Origin: Chitinophagaceae bacterium
Lineage (GTDB): Bacteria > Bacteroidota > Bacteroidia > Chitinophagales > Chitinophagaceae
Direction: 5' to 3'
DNA: 64,000 bases
Assembly: GCA_019638625.1 (NCBI GenBank)
Contig: JAHBTK010000006.1
Coordinates: 248,001 to 312,000, forward strand
Under the pieces are notes generated by a model, which saw only the letters and a list, made by a program, of their open reading frames with translations, was not told the origin of the DNA and searched no databases. Position 1 is the first letter of the stretch. Each line of letters opens with the position of its first letter. Below, in pieces: positions 8,679-18,114 of this stretch. Both the position numbers and the translations under genes were made by a program.

Positions 8679-9910
8679 ACAATCAACGAAAAATGTATGT
8701 GACAAAGGATTTATCCCATCAAAGAAGCCGGTTGAGTAGCGACCAGGTGAAGGCAGGCGCTACAGGTTTTGTAAGCCTTTTTTCATTGATTGGTATCATG
8801 TTCTACGGTCTTTCTTTCTTTTATGATTTTTGGGTAGAGGATTTAGGCTGGTCACGTGTCACGATCACTTCCGGAAGCGCCTTCGGCAGGGTTACAGTGG
8901 CATTGCTGGGCTTTTTGGTAGGATCGTTAATAGATAGATTTGGCCCGCGGAAACTTATTCTGGCAGGAGTTTTTTTCGGAGGTTTTGCCTTTATGGCATT
9001 TGGAATAATGACAGATCTGTGGCATTTTTATTTGTTCAACCTGCTGGCGGCATTAGGGTATATCTGCGGAGGCCCTCTCCCTAACCAGGTACTTATTGCA
9101 CGCTGGTTTACCAAGTCGCGCGGCAAAGCAATGGGCATTGCGTATCTCGGTGTTGGCGTCGGCGGCATGCTGGTTCCGCAAATCGCCAGATTACTGAATG
9201 TTCATTTCGGCTGGCATACTGCCCTTATTCTGTTAGGGGTAATAATGATCGTAGTCGCTTTTCCCGTCACATTTTTTGTAAAAGATACTCCCCCTGATCT
9301 GGCACCTAAAGATACAGCCCATCCTCAGTCAACAGACCGTTCGCTTAAACACATTTTAAGAAGCAGATCCTTTTACCTGCTGATGATAGGGAGTACCTGT
9401 TCCATAGCCGCCGTGAGCGGCACCAGCCAGCATCTAAAACTATTTTTTAGTCTCGATCTGAAATTTTCGCAGGGGGAATCAGCCAATATCATATCCCTGG
9501 TTCTGTTTTCCAGCATAATCGGGCGTTTACTCATGGGATGGCTGGCAGACCGCATGTCGAAAAAATACGTAATGGTCCTGATTTATATTCTTGTAGCCAG
9601 CGCAATACCATTGCTCTATTTTGTTTCTTCGCCAGGAATTATATACTTATTTGCCTTTATTTTTGGTATTGGCCTGGGGGGCGATTATATGATCATTCCA
9701 TTGATGACCGCCGAATTGTTCAGCACAAAAATATTGGGGCGGGTTATGGGTATTATTCTTACCACAGATGTTATAGCCGATGCCTTATCCCCCATGCTGG
9801 TGGGATGGTTACGAGACCAAAGCGGCAGCTATGCCAATAGCTTTGCAGCTTTGATCCTACTGGCAGCCATCGGCACTATTTCAATAATGTTGTTGCCAAA
9901 GAAAAAATGA
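8675..9910 (+). CDS. MFS transporter (MCT / oxalate-formate-like branch)
   Basis: The 411-aa product shows about 12 hydrophobic segments and the usual MFS loop signatures (GSLIDRFGPRKL after TM2 and GWLADRMSKK after TM8). ATG 8675 overlaps the preceding TGA, so translation is coupled to the transglutaminase-like gene. An ORF reading 66 bases further upstream lies inside that gene and is unlikely. Members with GYICGGPLPNQ-like TM4 sequences often move carboxylates. The likely role is uptake of a breakdown product of this locus across the inner membrane, with the substrate inferred only. Confidence 0.88.
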   Translation: MNNQRKMYVTKDLSHQRSRLSSDQVKAGATGFVSLFSLIGIMFYGLSFFYDFWVEDLGWSRVTITSGSAFGRVTVALLGFLVGSLIDRFGPRKLILAGVFFGGFAFMAFGIMTDLWHFYLFNLLAALGYICGGPLPNQVLIARWFTKSRGKAMGIAYLGVGVGGMLVPQIARLLNVHFGWHTALILLGVIMIVVAFPVTFFVKDTPPDLAPKDTAHPQSTDRSLKHILRSRSFYLLMIGSTCSIAAVSGTSQHLKLFFSLDLKFSQGESANIISLVLFSSIIGRLLMGWLADRMSKKYVMVLIYILVASAIPLLYFVSSPGIIYLFAFIFGIGLGGDYMIIPLMTAELFSTKILGRVMGIILTTDVIADALSPMLVGWLRDQSGSYANSFAALILLAAIGTISIMLLPKKK

Positions 9911-10085
9911 ATTCAGCAATATTGAGACCTGGCTGATAATAATTTAAGAAAGCAAGGAATAGAAGGAACTATCTTTCAATACAAAATCCGAAACTGGCAT
10001 ATAAAAATTACCGGAACCGTCTAAAACATTCCTACCATCAAGCGCCCACAAGACCCAGTTCTCTGTCTCAACGCTTACTGATCAG

Positions 10086-10967
10086 CTATTCAACTTTATA
10101 GAGCAGCGGGAAATACTGCCCATCCATATTTTTTCCTCTTTTTACAAAAGGGATGCCATCCAAAAAATCTTCATCAATATCCGATTGGGTGCCGTCTGCA
10201 AATACATTCAGCACAAAGGCCCTCCTGGAACGATCCGACTTATTTTCATAAGAACCATGTACCAGTAAAGGATGGTGAAAAGTTGCATATCCTTTTTTGA
10301 GTTCAATAGGAATAGGTTTGAACTCCGCTTTTTGTTCTTCGGAAAGAAACTCCATCAGCCCGTTCATATCACCGGCAAGGGCAGGACGATCTAATAACCC
10401 CCAACGATGACTACCGGGCACATAATACAAACATCCGTTTTCTGTAGTGGCATCGTCAAGCCCCACCCAGCAGGTAAGATGCTGCATAGGCTTAGTACAG
10501 GTCCAGTAAGAATAATCCTGGTGCCAGGCCACCACACCGCCGTGTTTAGCAGGCTTACAAAACAACTGATCGTGCCAGAACCTTACAGAAACATCACCCA
10601 GTAACTGGCTGGCAGCCCGTACAAAAGCCGGGTTCCATAAAATATCATGAAAGCCCTTTGTAATGCGCCAGTGACCGAGAGAATGAAACAATACAGCATC
10701 AGGGTCAGATGACTCATTGGTATGAAATTCATAAAACAAGTGATGTCCCGGATGAGACGGATCGGCGATCTCAGCCTGTTCTTTACATAGTTCATCTATC
10801 TGCCAGTCTTCCAAGAGTTTTATACCGGACAGGTAACCGTTCTCTTTAAAAAAAGCCACCTGCTCATCAGACAATTTATACCCCTCCCATTCTTTAGCAT
10901 TAGCAGGTTGAATAAAAAAATCAGACAACTGGTGGTGATATGCCGATAAGTCCTTTATCTCATTCAT
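10086..10967 (-). CDS. Phytanoyl-CoA dioxygenase (PhyH) family protein
   Basis: This 293-aa protein is an Fe(II)/2-oxoglutarate dioxygenase. The facial triad is His149 and Asp151 (WHQDYSYW) plus His237 (LLVHGSY), and Arg248/249 (RSRRAF) can bind 2-oxoglutarate. It has no signal peptide, so it is cytoplasmic. Bacterial PhyH proteins hydroxylate varied small molecules, and few act on phytanoyl-CoA. It follows the SusCD pair on the same strand, but a hairpin at 11051-11085 lies between, so it may be expressed at a lower level or separately. Its stop faces the MFS gene across 175 bp. Confidence 0.88.
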   Translation of the reverse strand: MNEIKDLSAYHHQLSDFFIQPANAKEWEGYKLSDEQVAFFKENGYLSGIKLLEDWQIDELCKEQAEIADPSHPGHHLFYEFHTNESSDPDAVLFHSLGHWRITKGFHDILWNPAFVRAASQLLGDVSVRFWHDQLFCKPAKHGGVVAWHQDYSYWTCTKPMQHLTCWVGLDDATTENGCLYYVPGSHRWGLLDRPALAGDMNGLMEFLSEEQKAEFKPIPIELKKGYATFHHPLLVHGSYENKSDRSRRAFVLNVFADGTQSDIDEDFLDGIPFVKRGKNMDGQYFPLLYKVE

Positions 10968-11050
10968 TTTTCATTATTTTTGAGTATTCTTACTACCTTC
11001 TTAACTTAAGCTTATTCATTCAAAATACGAAAATATTCACCAAAACCTCC

Positions 11051-11085
11051 AAAAAGGAGTAACTAACTATTGTAGCTACTCCTTT
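11051..11085 (-). terminator. Hairpin with U tract after the SusCD pair
   Basis: On the minus strand AAAGGAGTA (11085-11077) pairs with TACTCCTTT (11061-11053) around a 15-base loop. The last bases run into a five-U tract. It sits 44 bp past the SusD stop and ahead of the PhyH gene. It could be a partial terminator that lowers PhyH expression. Confidence 0.6.
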
Positions 11086-11128
11086 AATAGAATCAGGAGG
11101 TTAGGGCGGGAAAACCAACTGTTATTTT

Positions 11129-12640
11129 TTACCAGGTTTCAGGTGGAAACTGTCCTTGCCTGGGGTGTTGGTAAGGAAGCCCCGGCTTTGCATCCCACCA
11201 CATCCTGGAAGTTAATTCGTCGCCATCGCTAAGTCTGGCAGCCGCCTCCTTTACATTATCCTCATTCAACAGATATTCATTAAATGCATAAACCAGTCTT
11301 CTGGGTATAGTACCATTCGTGTTATTGGTTCCATTTCCAATCCATATAAGCGGGTAGCCGGTCCTACGATATTCCGCCCAGGCTTCATCAGCCTGAAACA
11401 GCAGGGCAAGATATTTTTGTTCGATTATCTGTTTTAGTTTCTCCTCATTCGTTCCTGTTAATGTGCCTGCAGGACTGGCAAGGAAAGTGTTGATCTCATT
11501 CTGATCAATGCCATATATCTTCATAGCATTTTGAATGCCTTCCTGGAAAAGCGACTGGGCATCGCCGCTGGCCAGCCCGAATAACACAGCTTCAGCCTTC
11601 AGGAAACTTACCTCCGCCGCTGTAATCACATTGTATCTGAACTGTCCCACCCTGAAATAATCGCCGATCAGGCTGAGGCTATCGGTAGGATACCTTTGGT
11701 TTTGTTCTCCGGATATATTAACAGGCGCGCCTCTCCATCCCGATCCGAGAACGGAAAGATTAAAATATACAGGTAGCCTCGGATCACCCTGTGTATGCAG
11801 CAATTCTACAGCCGTGAAGCCAAATCTTAACCCATTAGTATAGTTATTATCTATTGAACCCCGGATAGGGTTATAATACCCCAGGCTGGCTGTTGCATTT
11901 GCTTCTGAAAGCAATTTTGCGCTTTGACTGTCATCACCTATTAAAGGCGCATTGAGGACGTCGGAAATATTTTCCTGGGCAAGCGCCTGATCTACATAAC
12001 GCACCCGTATTGCCATTCTAAAGCGTAATGAGTTCGCAAACCTTCTCCAGGAAGCGACATTACCGTTAAAGAGTATATCCGCGTTTCCGTAGCTATCTTT
12101 GTCAGAAGCATCGCTCAATTGTGCTGTAGCTGCTTTCAGATCAGCGAACAACTGGCGATATATGGATTCCTGCGTATCATATTTTGGTTGCAGCACTACC
12201 TGGTCAACAGGAAGCGCCGCCTGTGCAAAAGGAACATCACCAAAACGATCAGTCAGGTTTTGCCATATCCACACGCTTAGGATACGAGCAATAGCATTTT
12301 TGTTGGAAAGTTCAGGCTTGCCTTCACTTAACCGAACAACTTCCTGCAGGTTGATAAGAAAACTGGTGTACATACCATTATAGAAACCCGAATAATCCGA
12401 TTTAATGAAAGGGAACCCGCCATCACCCGGCGCCAGATAATTAATCATCACGGCTATTCTGCCACCGAATGTACCGGTAACGGAGTTCGCCAATACATTT
12501 GTAAAAAGCCCGTCTATTTTTACAATATCTTCTGATACCAGGCTCGGGTTTGTGTTTATCTCATCAAACTTTTTCGTACATCCGGCAATACAAACAATTG
12601 TAATTATTATTGCGGCATTTATTTTATTAATGTATTTCAT
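11129..12640 (-). CDS. SusD/RagB-family outer-membrane lipoprotein (SusD-like 2)
   Basis: The 503-aa product has a lipoprotein signal ending CIAGC, with Cys21. Helical TPR-like segments typical of SusD proteins follow, including AILSVWIWQNLTDRFGDVPF and the RFANSLRFRMAIR-type helix. The C-terminal RRTGYPLIW and RRLVYAFNEYLLN segments are characteristic of the SusD_2 (PF12771) branch. SusD caps the SusC barrel at the surface and binds the ligand. It starts 12 bp after SusC on the same strand. The ligand is unknown, although the neighbouring GH20, esterase and PQQ dehydrogenase suggest a substituted sugar or glycoside. Confidence 0.92.
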   Translation of the reverse strand: MKYINKINAAIIITIVCIAGCTKKFDEINTNPSLVSEDIVKIDGLFTNVLANSVTGTFGGRIAVMINYLAPGDGGFPFIKSDYSGFYNGMYTSFLINLQEVVRLSEGKPELSNKNAIARILSVWIWQNLTDRFGDVPFAQAALPVDQVVLQPKYDTQESIYRQLFADLKAATAQLSDASDKDSYGNADILFNGNVASWRRFANSLRFRMAIRVRYVDQALAQENISDVLNAPLIGDDSQSAKLLSEANATASLGYYNPIRGSIDNNYTNGLRFGFTAVELLHTQGDPRLPVYFNLSVLGSGWRGAPVNISGEQNQRYPTDSLSLIGDYFRVGQFRYNVITAAEVSFLKAEAVLFGLASGDAQSLFQEGIQNAMKIYGIDQNEINTFLASPAGTLTGTNEEKLKQIIEQKYLALLFQADEAWAEYRRTGYPLIWIGNGTNNTNGTIPRRLVYAFNEYLLNEDNVKEAAARLSDGDELTSRMWWDAKPGLPYQHPRQGQFPPETW

Positions 12641-12651
12641 AATTTTTTTAA

Positions 12652-15600
12652 TTAAAAGCCTATTAATAAATTAAAACCTACACTACGGGTGGTTGGTAAA
12701 GTAGCGGCCTCGTAACCTTGTGCTACCGCAGTCGGGGCAAATGCTCCCTCAGGGCTGATGCCCATAATTTTAAAAGAAGGATCTCTGTACAAATACAATA
12801 GATTTCTTCCAACAACCGATAAACGTGCAGAACTGATCTTTACTTTTGAAAGCAGTGAGGCCTTAAAATCATACCCCAGGCTAAGTTCCCGAAGCGCTGC
12901 ATAAGATGCAGACAGAACGAACGGCTCTCCTATGCCACCCCACGCGTTCGAAGCATAATATTGTTCACGTATCAACACTTTGTCACTTTGTTTATAGCCT
13001 CCATTTCCATCATCAATTACTCCATCGTTAACAAGATTATCACCTTTTTCTGTAAACTTGCCTGTCCCTCCTGCCATTTGCCTGTATTTACTCATTGAAT
13101 AAATCTGCCCTCCCTGTCTTATATCTATTAAACCACTTAATATAACTCTCTTAAAAGAAAAGGTATTGGTAAATCCTGCCAGCCAGTCGGGCTGTATATT
13201 ACCCAGTATTTTTCTTTCCGGATCCCTTTGCACTATTCCATTGGCATCCAGCAATAAACGTCCGTCTGCCGTTCTCAAGTAAGGATGTCCAATGATATTT
13301 CCGTAGGGCTCTCCCGGTCTTGCCTCAATTCCTACCTGGGATGCCGATGTGCTGTATAACACCCGGGTCTCAATGCCCGGATAAAGCGATACGATCCTGG
13401 ATTTGTTCCGGGAGAAATTCAAAGTAGCTTCCCATGTAAATGAATTTTTAAGTACTATTGGTCTGCCCGATACAAAAAGTTCAATACCCCTGTTTCGCAC
13501 TTCACCCGAATTCACCAGCTTACTGGCAAAGCCGGTTGCTGCGGGAATTTGTACATTCATGATCTGGTTACTCGTTGAAGCATCGTAGTAAGTGAAATCT
13601 ATCGACATCCTGTTTTTGAAAAGCCGCAGTTCGGTTCCAACCTCCCATGACGTTTTTAATTCATTTTTTAAACCAACTGCCGGTATATTTCCGCTTATCC
13701 ACGCAAAGGGCTGGTTGTTGTAGCCCCTGGTATATATGGAATAACCTGTTCTTGTTTGATAGGGACTTCCATCGGAGCCTGCCTGTGCCCAGGATAGGCG
13801 AACTTTTCCGTAATTCAGTATTTGGGAATTGATGTTCAGCGCGTCTGTAAATACATAGCTAAGACTAACTGAAGGATAAAGGAAGGAATAGTTGCCCTTG
13901 CTTAAGGTAGACGACCAGTCATTTCTTGCTGCCAGGTCCAAAAACAGGTAATTCTTATATCCCAATTGTCCTGATGCATACACAGAATTAATTTGTTTTC
14001 TGGTAAGAACGAATGTTCCGAATACCGTTGCCGCGTTTCCTGGTGTATAAATATCATCTAAATTAAGATTGGAGGCATTACTGCCATACCCCTCCATTCG
14101 GTAAGTATACCGGTTAGCACCTGCAGAAAACGAGCCGGTGAAATTCCCGGATAACTTTCCTGCAGCGGTCAGCAACACATCAGAATTGGCTTCATTTACG
14201 TTGTATTGTACTGTATTAACAGATCCTCCAAATGCATTCGGCGACCTTTTTGCCTTTCTGTCAAAACGCGCATCTGTATAAAAATCCATACCACTCCTCA
14301 ATTTAATGCTCAGCCAATTGGTAAACTTATAGTTTAGCGACATATACCCGATAAGCCGGTCTCTGCGGTCATGGTTTTCAAATTCATTTATGATCCAATA
14401 AGGATTTAAAGGCCATCCCCCCTGCCAGTTGTAACTTTTTTGTGTACCATCAGAGTACTTATAATCCTTCAGCCATTCGAGGTCAATATTCCGGGATGTC
14501 CAGTTTATTGATTCCACAATATTCTCCCTGTTACCACCCAGTAATGGTCTGTTACGTGTGTCCTGCCTGATATAATTGGCCTTACCCTCCACATACAGCC
14601 TGTCGGTAATATTTGCACCTACAACAATATTCGCACTTTGCCTGTTAAAAGAATTGTTAGGTACAATTCCCTTATTGGATAAGCCGGACACGGATCCCCT
14701 GAAATTTACCTTTTCATTTGCAGCAGACACGGAAGCCGTATTGGTAAATGTTTCTCCGGTTCTGTAAAACTCCATTATATTACTTTCCGGTTGCGGACTA
14801 AAAGGAACAAGTCCCAACTCAGATAATGCCTGAATCTGAATCATCCTGCCATCCATTTCCGGCCCCCAGTTGTCTATTGGTCCGCCCCCTAATTGTCGGT
14901 CATATTCAACTCCATCTATTGTGACTTTGCCCCACTGCGAAAAATCCTGTCCGTAACCCACACCCCATTTGTTCTGGAAAGTAGGAACGGAATTGGCTGT
15001 CTCGAAAGTAGCATTGGAATTAAGGGATACACCGATCCCTTTTCTTGTTCCTTTTTTGGTAGTAATCACCACTACGCCGTTAGCACCCCTGGATCCATAT
15101 AAAGCCGCCGCATTGGGTCCTTTCAATACAGATATGGTTTCTATATCATCCGGATTTATATCTTTTACCCCATCGCCAAAATCCCTTCCTCCCCCATGGG
15201 TTGCCTGCTGAATATTCTCATTATTAATAGGAATACCATCCACCACAAACAGCGGTTGGTTATTACCGGACAGTGAGCTATTACCCCTGATAGCAATATA
15301 TGCAGAACCCGAAGGGCCTGCTGACGATGAATTAACATGCACTCCCGCTATCTGGCCTTTTAATGAATTAATAACGTTCGTCTCACGGGCCGTAGTTAGT
15401 TTTGAGCCATCCAACTCCTGTATGGAATACCCTAAAGACCTCCTCTCCTTTTTCATGCCCAGCGATGTAACAACCACCTCCGACAACTGATCCGAACTCT
15501 CTTCAAGGGATATATTAATTGCACTCCTGCCTCCTACATTTAAAGTCTGGCTGACATAACCTGTAAAAGAAAAAGAAATTTTTGAGTTCCCGCCCGGTAC

Positions 15601-15801
15601 GCTGAGCGTATACTTTCCCTTCTCATCTGTTACAGTACCGATCGTAGTTCCCGGAACTGTAACGCTAACCCCTGCCAAAGGGTCGCCGGCGGCAGAAAGC
15701 ACCACCCCCGATATCGTGGACGATTGCCCCCGTACAAAAAAAGAGGTAATAAATAATGCATAAAACAAAAGCAATAGCTTTGGCAATAATCTTTTTTTCA
15801 T
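12652..15801 (-). CDS. SusC/RagA TonB-linked outer-membrane transporter
   Basis: ATG 15801 begins MKKRLLPKLLLLFYALF, a clear signal peptide, so I prefer it to an in-frame ATG 42 bases upstream. The product is 1049 aa. A carboxypeptidase-regulatory-like domain (about 30-110) is followed by a TonB box region (SEVVVTSLGMKKERRSLGY) and the plug (NSLKGQIAGVHV, VLKGPNAAALYGSRGANGVV). The large 22-strand barrel ends in an aromatic residue. It imports the ligand captured by SusD using TonB energy. A matching -7 box lies at 15841-15848. The DeoR-type regulator is divergent and close. Confidence 0.95.
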   Translation of the reverse strand: MKKRLLPKLLLLFYALFITSFFVRGQSSTISGVVLSAAGDPLAGVSVTVPGTTIGTVTDEKGKYTLSVPGGNSKISFSFTGYVSQTLNVGGRSAINISLEESSDQLSEVVVTSLGMKKERRSLGYSIQELDGSKLTTARETNVINSLKGQIAGVHVNSSSAGPSGSAYIAIRGNSSLSGNNQPLFVVDGIPINNENIQQATHGGGRDFGDGVKDINPDDIETISVLKGPNAAALYGSRGANGVVVITTKKGTRKGIGVSLNSNATFETANSVPTFQNKWGVGYGQDFSQWGKVTIDGVEYDRQLGGGPIDNWGPEMDGRMIQIQALSELGLVPFSPQPESNIMEFYRTGETFTNTASVSAANEKVNFRGSVSGLSNKGIVPNNSFNRQSANIVVGANITDRLYVEGKANYIRQDTRNRPLLGGNRENIVESINWTSRNIDLEWLKDYKYSDGTQKSYNWQGGWPLNPYWIINEFENHDRRDRLIGYMSLNYKFTNWLSIKLRSGMDFYTDARFDRKAKRSPNAFGGSVNTVQYNVNEANSDVLLTAAGKLSGNFTGSFSAGANRYTYRMEGYGSNASNLNLDDIYTPGNAATVFGTFVLTRKQINSVYASGQLGYKNYLFLDLAARNDWSSTLSKGNYSFLYPSVSLSYVFTDALNINSQILNYGKVRLSWAQAGSDGSPYQTRTGYSIYTRGYNNQPFAWISGNIPAVGLKNELKTSWEVGTELRLFKNRMSIDFTYYDASTSNQIMNVQIPAATGFASKLVNSGEVRNRGIELFVSGRPIVLKNSFTWEATLNFSRNKSRIVSLYPGIETRVLYSTSASQVGIEARPGEPYGNIIGHPYLRTADGRLLLDANGIVQRDPERKILGNIQPDWLAGFTNTFSFKRVILSGLIDIRQGGQIYSMSKYRQMAGGTGKFTEKGDNLVNDGVIDDGNGGYKQSDKVLIREQYYASNAWGGIGEPFVLSASYAALRELSLGYDFKASLLSKVKISSARLSVVGRNLLYLYRDPSFKIMGISPEGAFAPTAVAQGYEAATLPTTRSVGFNLLIGF

Positions 15802-15840
15802 ATCACAATAGTTTTGAAATAAAAAACAGAAACGATTTAT

Positions 15841-15848
15841 CAAATTTA
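15841..15848 (-). promoter_or_regulatory. SusC promoter, -7 element
   Basis: On the minus strand TAAATTTG matches TAnnTTTG exactly and lies 40 bp before the SusC ATG. The -33 region is only a T-rich run, so this promoter may depend on an activator or on relief from repression. Confidence 0.5.
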
Positions 15849-15901
15849 AATAAAAGGTTTTGATAAAAAAACACTTTTTTATAATATTTTTTATAATATT
15901 T

Positions 15902-15923
15902 TTTTTCTTTTCCTTTCTTTTAT
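15902..15923. promoter_or_regulatory. Polypyrimidine motif, candidate DeoR operator
   Basis: The stretch consists of repeated TTTCTTT units. TTTTTCTTTTCCTTT at 15902-15916 also occurs, as its complement, at 3408-3425 in front of the dehydrogenase and PQQ genes. It lies between the SusC and DeoR promoters. DeoR-type sugar regulators such as AgaR bind direct repeats containing CTTTC, which fits. The assignment is inferred. Confidence 0.45.
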
Positions 15924-15938
15924 GCTATAATTTACTCC

Positions 15939-15968
15939 TTGAATATTATTATTTAACTTATATTTTTG
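15939..15968 (+). promoter_or_regulatory. Promoter of the DeoR-type regulator
   Basis: TTG at 15939-15941 and TATTTTTG at 15961-15968, with a 19-base spacer, match the Bacteroidota -33/-7 consensus. Transcription would begin near 15975, so an upstream ATG at 15860 in the same frame cannot be the start. ATG 15986 must be used. Confidence 0.65.
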
Positions 15969-15985
15969 CAATAAAAATAGATTGT

Positions 15986-16771
15986 ATGCTAAAAGGTGAG
16001 GGCAAATCAACTTTAAACAGAAGAATAAAAATCATGGAGTTGCTCAATGCAAACGGAAAGGTTAGCGTTACTGAACTTGTTGATTTAATGGGAGTTACCG
16101 GGGTAACCATCCGGAATGATCTTGAACAGTTGGAAAAAAAGAATATACTGATCCGGGCAAGAGGGGGAGCTATTAAGATAGAACAAAGCTATTTAAACGA
16201 AGATTTTCAGCTTTCAGACAAACAAAAGAAAAATTTTGTAGAAAAAAGAGAAATCGGAAAAAAAGCCGCAGAACTTATCAATAATAATAATACGATCATA
16301 CTTGATTCGGGCTCTACTGTTCACCAACTAGCAAAAAATTTAAAAAACTTTGAGGAGTTAACGGTTATTACCAACGCACTGAACGTAGCCACACTATTAG
16401 CTGAATACAAAAACATAAATGTAATTGTACCCGGAGGAACATTAAAGAAAAATTCTTTATCGTTATTTGGCAGATTAGCAGAAAAGGGGTTTAAAGATTA
16501 TTTCTGTGACAAGTTGTTTCTTGGGGTGGATGGCTTTGACCTGGATTTTGGCATTTCAACACCAAGTCCCGAAGAAGCTTACCTTAACCAGATCATGATC
16601 GACATATCAAAAGAAGTAATCGTTCTGGCTGACTCCAGCAAATTTGAGAGACGGGGGTTTGCGTTTATAGCTCCCATCAATAAAATTGATATTGTAGTTA
16701 CGGATAAGGGTATACGCCCGGAATATAAATCCAGGCTGGAGGCAATGGGTATAAGAGTTATCATGGTATAA
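15986..16771 (+). CDS. DeoR/GlpR-family transcriptional regulator
   Basis: The 261-aa protein has a winged helix-turn-helix at about residues 8-62 (VSVTELVDLMGVTGVTIRNDLEQLE, then RARGGA). A DeoR C-terminal sensor domain of the sugar-phosphate isomerase fold follows, with DSGSTVHQLAKNL and LADSSKF at the expected ligand loops. Such proteins are usually repressors released by a phosphorylated sugar intermediate. The start is set by the promoter just upstream, since the hydrophobic residues encoded before it would be untranscribed. It is divergent from SusC and is the likely master regulator of the 1-16 kb locus. Confidence 0.93.
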   Translation: MLKGEGKSTLNRRIKIMELLNANGKVSVTELVDLMGVTGVTIRNDLEQLEKKNILIRARGGAIKIEQSYLNEDFQLSDKQKKNFVEKREIGKKAAELINNNNTIILDSGSTVHQLAKNLKNFEELTVITNALNVATLLAEYKNINVIVPGGTLKKNSLSLFGRLAEKGFKDYFCDKLFLGVDGFDLDFGISTPSPEEAYLNQIMIDISKEVIVLADSSKFERRGFAFIAPINKIDIVVTDKGIRPEYKSRLEAMGIRVIMV

Positions 16772-17187
16772 GCGTTACAGACACGGCTCCACACCAAAGT
16801 AAGGTGATACCTGATCAGGATCCGGTATCTAAGGAACTGTTCAAAAAAGCACTGCCTGTGCCGGGGCAACTCCTCTTTAAACTATTTATACAAAGAACTA
16901 AATACTACGTTTATTTCTATCTGCAAGTCAGACTATTTTTTGCAATTTTTGCCAATCACAGGCTCTTTTTTAGCGTTTTTTGCAAATTGAATCCTTCCCG
17001 GATATAATTCCTATTAGCGTCTTCAAACCGCCAGGGTAAACAGGTAGTATTATAGCAATAAATGCCGGATCTGATTACTCTCCGGGCAGAATCAATTATA
17101 AAAACAGGTTGCATTACAGCATCTTTGATCTGGTTCAGGCATGTATTGTTAACTGCAACATTCAATTTTCACCTAAACAAACAAATC
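16772..17187. other. 416-bp gap with no convincing gene
   Basis: Short open frames here have no recognisable motifs or signals. No clear hairpin with a U tract and no consensus -7 box was seen. The region separates the catabolic locus from the next plus-strand gene. Confidence 0.4.
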
Positions 17188-18075
17188 ATGAGATATCAAC
17201 CTGTTTCAACGCTTTTTTGTATGGTATGCATTTACAGCTCCTGTGCCTACGATACTTATGTACCGGCTACCCAATCGGTTTATGCGCCCTCTCCGGCGAC
17301 CTCTATGCTGAAAGAGAAAAATGAGCTCCGTGTCAATCCTTATTACTATCAAACATCACACCTTACCGATGGTGATGCCGGATATGACGCTTCGTATGGA
17401 TATTTTGAGAGCCTGCTCGGGGATAATTATACCAAAAGCCGGGCACGTGGAGGTGGATTGAACCTGGGATATGCCATCACCGGTCATTGGGCAATAACTG
17501 CCGGGTATGCGGCAAGCAAAGAACACAGAGCGCACGATGCGACAGAATATTACCAGGAAATCCTGCATTACAGGCGGAATGCATTTCAGGTCGGCACCGG
17601 TTACTTTACTGCCATCAACAGGAGAAAAAACCTTTTTATTGAGTTTTATGCCGGCTATGGCAGCGGTAAAAATAATATCGATTTCTTCCGGGAAATATCT
17701 TCTTCCGATATGTACTACAACTGTCGCATCAACAGTTTTTATTTTCAGCCGGGTATCTTTGCAGATATCAGGGGTATGTTTCGGTTTGGCTTCAATTTAA
17801 AGACATCTCTAATCAGGTACCGGGATATCCGTACTGACTATCCTGCTGACATGCTGTCTGAATACCCGTACCAGGGTATGGGCAATCTTGATGAAAGACC
17901 GTTTTTCTTTGCTCAACCCAATCTGAATATTGAGTTTCCTTTTTCCGGAAAAAACCGCTGGTTGAAGGGAACAGTACAAATAGGGGCAACATTGAAAACA
18001 AACCAGCAGGAGCTCTATTACTCCCAGCTATATGCAGCTTTCGGACTGGTGGCACATCCATTACTAAAAAGGTAA
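17188..18075 (+). CDS. Putative outer-membrane beta-barrel lipoprotein
   Basis: ATG 17188 gives a 295-aa protein beginning with a lipoprotein signal (CMVCIYSSC), which is why I prefer it to an in-frame start at 17062. The mature part alternates hydrophobic and aromatic residues in strand-like segments (GGGLNLGYAITGHWAITAGYA, NLFIEFYAGYGSG, FRFGFNLKTSLIRYR), as in small outer-membrane barrels. I do not recognise the family. It converges with the regulator gene at 18115. Confidence 0.6.
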   Translation: MRYQPVSTLFCMVCIYSSCAYDTYVPATQSVYAPSPATSMLKEKNELRVNPYYYQTSHLTDGDAGYDASYGYFESLLGDNYTKSRARGGGLNLGYAITGHWAITAGYAASKEHRAHDATEYYQEILHYRRNAFQVGTGYFTAINRRKNLFIEFYAGYGSGKNNIDFFREISSSDMYYNCRINSFYFQPGIFADIRGMFRFGFNLKTSLIRYRDIRTDYPADMLSEYPYQGMGNLDERPFFFAQPNLNIEFPFSGKNRWLKGTVQIGATLKTNQQELYYSQLYAAFGLVAHPLLKR

Positions 18076-18114
18076 ACAGAAAGAAAGCGGTAACATTCGG
18101 CAGACCGCCTTCGG

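Noticed and set aside
15860..15985. Upstream ATG extension of the DeoR regulator with a hydrophobic N-terminus
   Set aside because: The consensus promoter at 15939-15968 would start transcription after this ATG, and DeoR proteins are cytoplasmic.
16804..17007. 67-codon open frame after the DeoR gene
   Set aside because: It has no recognisable signal, motif or upstream promoter, and composition looks like intergenic DNA.
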